DNA of 36,636 bases, taken from the NCBI GenBank assembly GCA_016930555.1, contig JAFGGM010000035.1:1-36636 (forward strand), read 5' to 3'. Below are positions 1 through 8,372 of this stretch, in pieces (positions within the stretch are counted from its first letter, which is position 1; the number at the start of each line of letters is the position of its first letter). The notes beneath the pieces are model-generated. The model ran no database searches. It was not told the DNA's origin and worked only from the letters and a program-made list of their open reading frames with translations. Made by a program: the position numbers and the translations under genes. Origin of the DNA: Candidatus Bathyarchaeum sp. (lineage in GTDB: Archaea; Thermoproteota; Bathyarchaeia; Bathyarchaeales; Bathyarchaeaceae).

Positions 1-70
1 ATTTACTTTTAGATAATCCAATGGCTCAAAGGCACCTACATCTCATGAATGAGACCAGCTTCGGTCTTCA

Positions 71-125
71 AATTTTTCTGAAAAAGCTATTTTTCAACAA
101 TGAAGTAGTATTAGAAGCCTAATAC
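71..125. repeat. Dispersed intergenic palindrome-core element, copy A
   Basis: Reverse complement reads GTATTAGGCTTCTAATACTACTTCATTGTTGAAAAATAGCTTTTTCAGAAAAA, matching copies B-D with variation. Confidence 0.5.
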
Positions 126-139
126 GAAAGGCTTCAGAC

Positions 140-616
140 TTACTTCATTGTTAGATACAGCAGCACAACTAGGGCAAAGCTTGTGAAGAGGTCAGGCAAC
201 ATTGCAAAGGGTCCAAGACCAGTTCCCCAATAACCCAAAAACTGTTGTAGTATGGGATTTGATGAAACTGCATAGAGAAGTAGAATCAACGAGAATAGTA
301 TTAGCCCAAGTGTGAATTCTGATTTAAATTTTCTGTATATGTCAATGTAGGTTCCCAGCAGCAGAACCAGGAGAGTGGCGTTGATTGTTGAAAGCATTGT
401 CTTGAATTTGTAGAACAACTCAAGGTCACCTATACTGATTCTGTCAGGAGGAACCTGATGTGGGTCAAAGAGGGGTGTGTGAGAGGTGAAATGCTGAGTA
501 GCAAGCAAGTCTGCGAGAATAGCCACTAATACCAAAACTAAAAAGAATAACGCGATTTTTATGTATTTGTTCATATTTAGCTTCACTTCTTTTTCTCCCT
601 TTTTTGTTTTTTCCAC
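140..616 (-). CDS. Small multi-pass membrane protein, unknown function
   Basis: ORF track; about four hydrophobic segments; its 5' end overlaps the upstream wHTH gene (583-906), suggesting co-transcription. Confidence 0.65.
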   Translation of the reverse strand: MEKTKKGEKEVKLNMNKYIKIALFFLVLVLVAILADLLATQHFTSHTPLFDPHQVPPDRISIGDLELFYKFKTMLSTINATLLVLLLGTYIDIYRKFKSEFTLGLILFSLILLLYAVSSNPILQQFLGYWGTGLGPFAMLPDLFTSFALVVLLYLTMK

Positions 617-906
617 AATTTGTTCAGAATCTCCTTGAAGATATCGTAATTTTCCTCCATTTCTACTGTCAAGAAGTAGGTTGTGCCATAACCATCTCCA
701 GCGGTGGTGATTATTCGGTTCTTTTGTAAAATTTTAAGATGGTGCCGTATTGTTCGGTAATCCATCCCAAGAGTGTTGGCCAGCTGATTTGCGTTTTGTG
801 GATTCTCCAATAACGCTTCAATTATTTTTGCACGAGTTACGCCGCCTCTAGTTCCCGCAATAAGCCAACCAAGCAAATATTTCAATGGACGAACACCAAT
901 GGCCAT
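583..906 (-). CDS. Winged-helix (ArsR-like) transcriptional regulator
   Basis: Motif 'AKIIEALLENPQNANQLANTLGMDYRTIRHHLKILQKNRIITTAGDGYGTTYFLT' is a classic archaeal wHTH. Confidence 0.8.
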   Translation of the reverse strand: MAIGVRPLKYLLGWLIAGTRGGVTRAKIIEALLENPQNANQLANTLGMDYRTIRHHLKILQKNRIITTAGDGYGTTYFLTVEMEENYDIFKEILNKLWKKQKREKKK

Positions 907-1061
907 TCAAACCGCTCCAGGAAACAGAGGATAATAATGAAGAAGAAATGAAAACCACATAATAACTTTCGCTGTAGTCCAGATATGTTACATCCAGTTA
1001 TTGTGGCAAATTCTGGGAACGGATGGCAAGTTTCTGATGGATAGTTGAATAGACCTAGTCT

Positions 1062-1586
1062 CTACGTGTATTCCTTTTTTGATACAAAATTCAGTAGTAT
1101 GCTCATGACCGACAGCATTGCGGTTGCTACTTCAGCGAATATCAAGATATCTGTGAATCCATAGTTATATTGTTGAATGCACAGGAAAGTGACAAAAACT
1201 GAAGCTAATGGAAAGATGGTTCCAATCATTGAAAATATAAACAATTTCTTTTTCAATATGAAGAATGCTCCTGCTAAAGCAAATGCTGCGGCGATAAGCC
1301 CGTCAACCCCGAAAATCAAAAATCCGACCACGTCTGAAGCTATACTAGGACCGTAGTAATCAATCAATGCAAAGTATTGGTATACGCCAAGATATCCAAG
1401 GCTCGCGACAAAAGTGGCTGAAATCATCGTAAAAATGGCTGCTGCAAGCTTCAAGTCGGTTTGTTTCAGCGGCGTCTCGACGACTTCTTGTTGTGTTTTA
1501 TCTTCGGCAGTAAGGGATTCGCCACAGTTGGGACAAAAAGTGACATCTTCAGACTCTAATTCACTACCGCAGTGGGGACAATTCAA
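1062..1586 (-). CDS. Zinc-ribbon membrane protein
   Basis: N-terminal MNCPHCGSELESEDVTFCPNCGESL zinc ribbon followed by about four TM segments. Confidence 0.75.
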   Translation of the reverse strand: MNCPHCGSELESEDVTFCPNCGESLTAEDKTQQEVVETPLKQTDLKLAAAIFTMISATFVASLGYLGVYQYFALIDYYGPSIASDVVGFLIFGVDGLIAAAFALAGAFFILKKKLFIFSMIGTIFPLASVFVTFLCIQQYNYGFTDILIFAEVATAMLSVMSILLNFVSKKEYT

Positions 1587-1828
1587 TAAGCTCTCAACCT
1601 TCAGAGTTGTTATCTTCAGCGAATGGTAACCACGTTCACTTTCCTTTGTATTTAAATCTATTTCAGAATTTGTTAAAATAACTCAGTGAATGTGCAGAAA
1701 AGGCGCGGGAAATTAGGGCATTGCTCTGCTATGTGCTTATAAAAAATATAGTCTAACTCAATATTTTCATTTCATAAGCCAATTATATGCTAAAAACACT
1801 AATTCAGAATAAAAATTGGGGAGAAAAA

Positions 1829-2005
1829 ATGACGGATATTCATTTCATGGAACAACGACAAAGTCTTCAAAAAGTTATGATTGAAACATTCGAGAAAGAA
1901 ATGGGAACACTAGACCTCGAACTGCAAACAGTGTTAGTTGATGACATGATAACTGCTTTCTTCAATCGAGTAAGAATAATGAAGAGAATGCAGAAAAGAC
2001 AATAA
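1829..2005 (+). CDS. Small hypothetical protein (~58 aa from internal ATG)
   Basis: ORF 1787-2005; ATG at 1829 preceded by GGGGAG Shine-Dalgarno-like sequence. Confidence 0.5.
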   Translation: MTDIHFMEQRQSLQKVMIETFEKEMGTLDLELQTVLVDDMITAFFNRVRIMKRMQKRQ

Positions 2006-2019
2006 AGAAAGTATGTAAC

Positions 2020-2316
2020 ATGCGAAGATCAAAATTTGAAATGCATTTGGACATTATTAGAACTTTAGCTCAAAAAGGACCACTGAAGCTAACTCACATC
2101 ATGTATAAAGCTAACGTAAACTGCAGCGTTCTAAGAGAACAATTAGATTTTCTCATCCAACAAAAAATTGTCAATGAAAAGACATCAAAAAAAGAGAAGG
2201 TTGTCTTCGAACTAACGGAAAAAGGATTTTCTATACTAAGAACCTTCAGAGAATTACAAACACTGATGCCGGTGGATGATGAAAACACACGGGGAATCCC
2301 TGCAATACTATACTAG
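2020..2316 (+). CDS. Winged-helix DNA-binding protein (archaeal 'GPLKLTHIMYKANVN' type)
   Basis: wHTH motif 'IIRTLAQKGPLKLTHIMYKANVNCSVLREQLDFLIQQKIVNE...YELTEKG'-like. Confidence 0.75.
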   Translation: MRRSKFEMHLDIIRTLAQKGPLKLTHIMYKANVNCSVLREQLDFLIQQKIVNEKTSKKEKVVFELTEKGFSILRTFRELQTLMPVDDENTRGIPAILY

Positions 2317-2356
2317 GGAGAATCTTGTAAATCATGTAACCTTGGAAGGTTAAGAA

Positions 2357-2740
2357 TTGTATAACTCAAAACTGCACATGTATATTGAGACTCTTTGTGC
2401 CGTAGTTTCCCATGGTCCGTTAAAGTTGGCTCAACTGAACGGTAATGTTGAATTGGATAAACCTGCTCTGGTAGAGGTTTTGGATTTTCTTTATGAACAT
2501 TGTCTTGTGGGGGAACAGAACTTGGATGAACCTCAAAAGGCTTATTATGTGACAGAAAGAGGCATATCTGTGCTTAAGGTGGTTACTCCCCTAATCAAGG
2601 AGGCTCAAAAAATACAAATGCAGAATTTCGAAATAACTTCCAACGCACTTTCAACAATCAATTGTGGAACAAAAAAACAAAAGCGAAATAGGTTTTACTT
2701 AAAAAAGAGTCTATTCCGTCAACGAACACAAAAAATGTAA
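2357..2740 (+). CDS. Winged-helix DNA-binding protein, paralog of 2020-2316
   Basis: 'IETLCAVVSHGPLKLAQLNGNVELDKPALVEVLDFLYEHCLVGEQ...YYVTERGISVLKV' aligns by eye with the preceding ORF. Confidence 0.7.
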   Translation: MYNSKLHMYIETLCAVVSHGPLKLAQLNGNVELDKPALVEVLDFLYEHCLVGEQNLDEPQKAYYVTERGISVLKVVTPLIKEAQKIQMQNFEITSNALSTINCGTKKQKRNRFYLKKSLFRQRTQKM

Positions 2741-3041
2741 ATTTATGTATCTCTTAAATTGTGTTACAAATTATCTTTAACAAATTCTCTAATTCAACTA
2801 GTTACATCTTTACTGCAACCTACAACCACACCCAGAGCACAATTTTTTGCTGCTCTTGCAAGCGCATAATCAATTTTTTTATAAATTCCAGACATTTGAA
2901 AGAAGACTCTGAACGGGTTAATTTCACTCGGTTTCCTGAGTGTTGAAGAATAAATAAATTCGGGTATAATTCTGAAAAATGTTTTTATGTATCACAGAGA
3001 TTGTTGGCCCAAAAATAGTGCAGACTAAGAGCAAAAATTGA

Positions 3042-3341
3042 ATGGAGGCAAGAAAAGTTTTGATTTGTGTAACTAGAAAAACATCCTCTCAAAGACTGAC
3101 TAGCGCTTTCCTTGTTTTACTTCGAGACACCACATGGAAATGCGGAACAGTAGAGCGGCTTGTAGTGAATTATTTGCGACGGCAGATTCGGTATTGCAGA
3201 AGAACTCATTTTGCGGTAGAGGAAATAATGGAAAATTTTGAAGTGAAGAAACATCAGCAGCGCCGATTCTTTGATGCCATAGAAAGACTAGAAAAACGTG
3301 GCATAATTAAAATAGTCTTCAACCCTTTTTTTATCCAGTGA
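3042..3341 (+). CDS. Possible winged-helix protein
   Basis: C-terminal half 'FAVEEIMENFEVKKHQQRRFFDAIERLEKRGIIKIVF' has wHTH character; N-terminus uncertain. Confidence 0.45.
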   Translation: MEARKVLICVTRKTSSQRLTSAFLVLLRDTTWKCGTVERLVVNYLRRQIRYCRRTHFAVEEIMENFEVKKHQQRRFFDAIERLEKRGIIKIVFNPFFIQ

Positions 3342-3367
3342 ATTTGTCTAGTGATTAAATAGGAGGA

Positions 3368-4618
3368 GTGTTGTTGGAGGTTTCTGAAAAACCTAAAAAT
3401 ACACACACCGTAACAATGCTTGCAACAATTGTGGTTATAAGCAGCCTAATTTCGGCAGGACTGTTTGGGTATCTGATTTGTTATTCCACTACTTCAGGAG
3501 ACGTTGCTGACCTACAAAATCAGGTTACGTCACTCCAAGAACAGCTTACCCAACTCGAGTCAACACAGAATCCAAATTCCCAAAATACCACAGTATTAAT
3601 AGAAGAGAAGAACGTTTCAGTTTCCGAGTTATATGCACAGGTTGCAGACTCAGTTGTCATAATCCGAGGAATGGTGTTTTCCTATTATGACTTTTTTGGG
3701 CGCCGATACTACTCCCAAGTTCAAGGCTCAGGTTTCGTCTCTAACTTCACAGGGGAGGCTGTGGTTGTCACAAACTATCATGTAATAGGTGACGCAGTCA
3801 ACATCACAGTAACTTTCTCAAACGGCAACAGCTACCCAGCAGAGGTTCTTGGCTCAGATCCTTACGCGGAACTGGCAGTGATTTCTGTAGTAGCACCCGA
3901 GGACGAGTATGTGCCTCTTGAAATTGTCAGCTCATCAAATCTGCAGGTTGGTGACCCCGTTATGGTGGTCGGCACACCCTACGGATTAGCGGGCTCAATG
4001 AGCACAGGCTTTGTAAGCGCCTTAGGCAGAACATTGACTGCGGAAACTACAGGAGGATACGTCATACCAAACGTCATCCAAACCACCGCGCCCCTTAACC
4101 CAGGCAACTCTGGAGGTCCAGTACTGAACTATCAGGGTCAGGTTGTGGGCATAGCCACAGCAATTGTTGAAGATTCACAAGGAGTAGGTTTTGTTATACC
4201 CTCAAACACGATCTTGAGAGAAATCAGCGACCTAATAAGTAAAGGCTCCTATGATGACCATCCTTGGCTAGGTGTCTCAGGAACTGACATGAGTTATGAA
4301 ATCGCTGAAGAAATGGCCGTCGATGTAACTTATGGTTGGCTGATTGCAGAGGTTGCAAGCGATGGCCCAGCAGACAAGGCAGGCTTGCAGGGTGGAACAG
4401 AGCAGATCCAAATCAATAACGAGCTTGTAGTAGTTGGCGGGGACATAATCATCGCGATTAACGGAACACGAATAACCAGCATAGATGACATGTCGGCTTA
4501 TCTTGAAGAATACACTTTGCCAGGAGAAACAATCAACATTACAATAATACGCGCCAACAAAACAGATAATATTGTCCTTGAACTAGAAAGCCGTCCCGCA
4601 GCAACAAGCGCAACATAG
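3368..4618 (+). CDS. Membrane-anchored HtrA/DegP-like serine protease with PDZ domain
   Basis: N-terminal TM and coiled coil; catalytic triad motifs 'VVTNYHVIG', 'DPYAELAVI', 'NPGNSGGPVLN'; C-terminal PDZ 'GDIIIAINGTRI'. Confidence 0.93.
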   Translation: MLLEVSEKPKNTHTVTMLATIVVISSLISAGLFGYLICYSTTSGDVADLQNQVTSLQEQLTQLESTQNPNSQNTTVLIEEKNVSVSELYAQVADSVVIIRGMVFSYYDFFGRRYYSQVQGSGFVSNFTGEAVVVTNYHVIGDAVNITVTFSNGNSYPAEVLGSDPYAELAVISVVAPEDEYVPLEIVSSSNLQVGDPVMVVGTPYGLAGSMSTGFVSALGRTLTAETTGGYVIPNVIQTTAPLNPGNSGGPVLNYQGQVVGIATAIVEDSQGVGFVIPSNTILREISDLISKGSYDDHPWLGVSGTDMSYEIAEEMAVDVTYGWLIAEVASDGPADKAGLQGGTEQIQINNELVVVGGDIIIAINGTRITSIDDMSAYLEEYTLPGETINITIIRANKTDNIVLELESRPAATSAT

Positions 4619-4642
4619 CTGCCACAGCGATTATCCCCATTT

Positions 4643-5518
4643 TTAGTTGCCTATGGTATTCAGTAGAGCCAAAGAAGCATACAAGGCCTCTTCGGTTCTG
4701 ATTGTTTCAGTTCCCTGACCTAGAATAGTGTTAACTGTGAAGTCGGCAACTTTGTCTAAACTAAGGTTCTCTTTTGCCACAATCTCTTGAAGCCCTTGAG
4801 CTGGTGCACCAAAAGCTACTAAGATTTTACCAGACTTTTTCCACCGTTCTGCTAGCTCATCAGTGATCCCAGCTAGGGGTGTTCCTAGCTTGGATGTAGC
4901 AATTACAAGGTCATAGTGATATATTTTGGTTAGATGCCCGAAAGAAGCTTTTGAGGATTTTACAATATAACCCCAATATGATGGAATTTCCTCACGCTTC
5001 GCCAAAGCAAGTTCAGGATGCTTTCCAGTCTTCGTTATTTTCACAGTGACCCTTCTGTTTACAGACAATTGTACATGAGGAAGTGGCAACGGACGCTCTA
5101 CACCCACGTCTACCATGGACCCTGCTTGCGTAAATGACACTACAGCGCCTTCTCTGTATTCTCCCAACTGCAGCTTCCGTGCTCTCCGTTCCAGAGGATG
5201 ATGAGGCGTACGCAGAGGCGGAAGAATTCCCGCATACCGTAACTCAGGCTTGAGTTTGAATAGCCGTTTCCGCAGATACTGGGGCGTCTCTGCATAGGAC
5301 AACAAGGTAACAATCAGATTTCTGTCACGGTTCTGGCTGGCTTCAGCATTGTCCGAGAAGACAAGAATTTCGTTGACGCGAAAGATGGCTGCTGCTCTTG
5401 CAATCAAACCAATTTCCAAGGTTTTCTCTCGTAGGTGAGGAATATCAGAGATTACGGAAACGGGTATTGCTATTGCAAGCTTGCGGTCACGTCGTTGTGT
5501 CATTTTAGGTTCACTCAC
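4643..5518 (-). CDS. SPOUT-class RNA methyltransferase with internal OB-fold (SPOUT1/C9orf114-like)
   Basis: 'KLAIAIPVSVISDIPHLREKTLEIGLIARAAAIFRVNEILVF...' and 'RYAGILPPLRTPHHPL' plus C-terminal 'ILVAFGAPAQGLQEI..FTVNTILGQGTETIRTEEALYASLALLN' knot. Confidence 0.85.
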   Translation of the reverse strand: MSEPKMTQRRDRKLAIAIPVSVISDIPHLREKTLEIGLIARAAAIFRVNEILVFSDNAEASQNRDRNLIVTLLSYAETPQYLRKRLFKLKPELRYAGILPPLRTPHHPLERRARKLQLGEYREGAVVSFTQAGSMVDVGVERPLPLPHVQLSVNRRVTVKITKTGKHPELALAKREEIPSYWGYIVKSSKASFGHLTKIYHYDLVIATSKLGTPLAGITDELAERWKKSGKILVAFGAPAQGLQEIVAKENLSLDKVADFTVNTILGQGTETIRTEEALYASLALLNTIGN

Positions 5519-7119
5519 GAGTTTAACAGAAATCGCAGTATGAATATCCGGCGAGGGGAAGTTCCCAATTCTTTTTCGACCGTGAATCTGTTTGTGTCAA
5601 GCATAGCATTTAGCACATCAGAGTATCGTAGGTTTGAATCATAATATGTTATGTTACCGTGCTCAAACAACAGCAGATACTTAACGCTGATGGCTTCTGA
5701 TGTTTCAATCAAGTAAGTGTAATTGAAGTCTGGCTTGTATGCATCAATAGGCAAGTCAGGATACTGCATTGGCTGCTCCTGATTTGGGTCATACACCAGC
5801 AGATAATACTCTACCATATCTGCGCTGAAGTAGTTACCTCCGCAAAGGACGATTACGTTTTCTTCGGGGGTTAAATGCTCAACCACATACTTGCTTGCTT
5901 CATCAATTGGGATGTTAACGTGGTCAAACTCCACCCACAAGTAGGCTTCCCATACACTGTAAACTAGGGAGATACCTACAAACAATGCCAATGCAGCGGC
6001 AGCAACTTTAGTAAGGTTCTTGCTGGGAAAGCTGATGTGGTTATTTTTCAGTCTGTCTATAGCTTTGTCCAGGAGAAACACAAGCATTTCTGAAGCAGAA
6101 ACAGCCAAGACTGGAAAAATCAGGGTTATATAGCGCCAATCCTTGCTGGTTATAACAGTAAAGACGACATAGACGGTGGCGAAACTAATTAAAGAAAATT
6201 TGTCGCCTTCATTTCTTCGCCACATCCAGAGCCCTAAACCAGCCAAAGCAAGGAGGTAAAGAGGAAGAGCAATCGGGTGTCTGTGGAGATAGGGCTGAGT
6301 CATTTCGATTAGATAAAAGATGGGCGTTGGAAATCGTGTACTATATGCAAGTCGTTCCTCGTTACCCATGCCCATTACATAAATCCATTTACCTAGCATG
6401 TCTGAGGCATACTGCTGATAGACAAGAATAACCCACGGCGAGATAACAGCTACTGCAACAATCAGAACAAGCAAAAATTTGCTAAGCTTGACCGAAAGAC
6501 GCTGCTTGACAAAATAGAGTAGACTAATAAGGATAACTATGCCGCCTATAACAATCTGATATTTGACAAGAAAACCTAAACCAAGAGTTATGCCAGCAAA
6601 AATTAGGAGCTTGTCCTTTTTTGTGCGCAACCATGAAAAAAACAGAAACAATGAGATAGAGAAAAAGAACATCAACATGGTTTCGATTAACGCCATTCTA
6701 CACAATATAACAAAGCCGGGCATCGCAGCCAAAAGAACGGCTGAAATCAGGGCAGTTCTTGGTCCATACAACTTTTTGGCGTACTCAAAAACAACCCATA
6801 ATGAAAGAAGCCCAAAGGTGACTGCCACCAATCTGGCTGAGAGCAAGCTTACTCCGATTGCCTTAAAGAAAAGAGCTGTCGTAACATCGAATAGTGGCGG
6901 ATAGAAGGCGTTTTCATGCAGGAAGTCGTCGACCTGTCCACGGCTCAGCAGGAGTCCGCCATAGAGGTGGGGGGTTTCGTCCCAGCGAACTGGAGCATAG
7001 TCAAGATACAGCAGAATGAGGGCAGCAAAGGCTACAATAAAAACGAGAAAGGCCAAATGCCATCTATCGAATCGGGAAACAAGATTAGAGAGAGCCGAAG
7101 CCAAACTGTAGCCATCCAT
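5515..7119 (-). CDS. GT39-family (ArnT/PMT-like) membrane glycosyltransferase
   Basis: Multi-TM; 'RWDETPHLYGGLLLSRG' with acidic residues in first loop; 'MPGFVILCRMALIETMLMFFFSISLFLFF'. Confidence 0.85.
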   Translation of the reverse strand: MDGYSLASALSNLVSRFDRWHLAFLVFIVAFAALILLYLDYAPVRWDETPHLYGGLLLSRGQVDDFLHENAFYPPLFDVTTALFFKAIGVSLLSARLVAVTFGLLSLWVVFEYAKKLYGPRTALISAVLLAAMPGFVILCRMALIETMLMFFFSISLFLFFSWLRTKKDKLLIFAGITLGLGFLVKYQIVIGGIVILISLLYFVKQRLSVKLSKFLLVLIVAVAVISPWVILVYQQYASDMLGKWIYVMGMGNEERLAYSTRFPTPIFYLIEMTQPYLHRHPIALPLYLLALAGLGLWMWRRNEGDKFSLISFATVYVVFTVITSKDWRYITLIFPVLAVSASEMLVFLLDKAIDRLKNNHISFPSKNLTKVAAAALALFVGISLVYSVWEAYLWVEFDHVNIPIDEASKYVVEHLTPEENVIVLCGGNYFSADMVEYYLLVYDPNQEQPMQYPDLPIDAYKPDFNYTYLIETSEAISVKYLLLFEHGNITYYDSNLRYSDVLNAMLDTNRFTVEKELGTSPRRIFILRFLLNS

Positions 7120-7241
7120 GGATTGTTGTGTCTAACTCTGTTAAAGCAATATTAAATTTTTTCATACCATCCAACAAAAAAGATAACATAAACAGCTTCT
7201 CGACAATTTATTACGTCTTGGTGCGGCAGCTGAATTCTGTT

Positions 7242-7949
7242 TCAATTTGAAAGAATTTTCTTCAACTCAAGAATTCCACGCACGTTTTGTATGGCAACAG
7301 CAGTAACCATCTTAAAGGAGCTTGTGTTTTTCTTTTTTTCTTCCCATTTAACTGGAAACTCAACAATCCTGTAGTTACGATGGATGCTTCGGATGATGAT
7401 TTCTGTGTCCCAAAACCATCCAGTGCTAACACAGTCGTTTAGTACATCTTTGATTAGGCGACTTGAAAAAGCCTTGAATCCGATTTGATGATCCTGTACC
7501 GCGTCTTTGAACAATATTCTGATAAGAGCATTGTAGACTCTTGAGGGAAAATCACGTAAAACTGCACGATTAGCTGCTGCGCCTTTAATGTATCTTGATC
7601 CTAGAGCTAAATCGTTTCCTTTCCGTATTAAGTTGATTAGTTTGGGAAAAAATTTCATGTCTGTTGCAAGGTCACAGTCAATAAATGTGTAGATATCACC
7701 GTCCACTTCATTGAATGCCTGCTTCAAGGCTAATCCTTTTCCTAGTTTGTTGGGTGAATGCAAGTGGATGACTTGGGGGTATGCTTGTTCTAGTTCTTGT
7801 GCGATAAGGTCGGTTCCGTCTGTGCTTCCGTCTTCGGCTATTATAATTCGGAAGTCTTCTCCTAACAGAGGGACTGTTTTTATGAGGGTTTCTATGCAGG
7901 TCCGCAGGTTTTTGGATTCGTTGCAGGCTGGGACCGTTATTATAATCAA
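7242..7949 (-). CDS. Family 2 glycosyltransferase (dolichyl-phosphate hexose synthase-like)
   Basis: 'ITVPACNESKNLRTCIETLI...IIAEDGSTDGTD...KLGKGLALKQAF..DGDIYTFIDCDLATDM..ALGSRYIKGA' GT2 motifs. Confidence 0.88.
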   Translation of the reverse strand: MIIITVPACNESKNLRTCIETLIKTVPLLGEDFRIIIAEDGSTDGTDLIAQELEQAYPQVIHLHSPNKLGKGLALKQAFNEVDGDIYTFIDCDLATDMKFFPKLINLIRKGNDLALGSRYIKGAAANRAVLRDFPSRVYNALIRILFKDAVQDHQIGFKAFSSRLIKDVLNDCVSTGWFWDTEIIIRSIHRNYRIVEFPVKWEEKKKNTSSFKMVTAVAIQNVRGILELKKILSN

Positions 7950-7952
7950 CGA

Positions 7953-8321
7953 TTATCTACCTGCTTGTGTCGCAATAAGGGCGACTCCCAACAAAATGAA
8001 GAATACTCCTGCCCAACTGGTTAAGGTCAATGTCTCCTTTAGGAAGACGTTAGAGAATATCATTGTCCAGATGTATGATGTAGCAATTATGGGGTAAAGG
8101 ATGGACAAATTTCCCTTACTTAGGGCATGAACGTACAGAAGAGTAGATAAGGCATACACGGTGACTGCAAGTATCAGGTCATGGTTTGTAAGCAATGCTT
8201 TAAGGTCCCACTGGAGATTGTTTGCCCCCCGCTTAAATTCCAGTTGCCCAATGGCGCCCATAAATGCAGCCACTGCAGTCAACACAATTATTTTCCAATC
8301 CACTGTCTTCACTCTACCCAT
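7953..8321 (-). CDS. EamA/SMR-type small multidrug-resistance-like transporter
   Basis: Four-TM, 122 aa; 'GNLSILYPIIATSYIWTMIFSNVFLKETLTLTSWAGVFFILLGVALIA'. Confidence 0.82.
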   Translation of the reverse strand: MGRVKTVDWKIIVLTAVAAFMGAIGQLEFKRGANNLQWDLKALLTNHDLILAVTVYALSTLLYVHALSKGNLSILYPIIATSYIWTMIFSNVFLKETLTLTSWAGVFFILLGVALIATQAGR

Positions 8322-8372
8322 CCCCTTTTCCGCAGTTTAACAGATAAAAGCCTTATGTTTAGATGGGAATAC

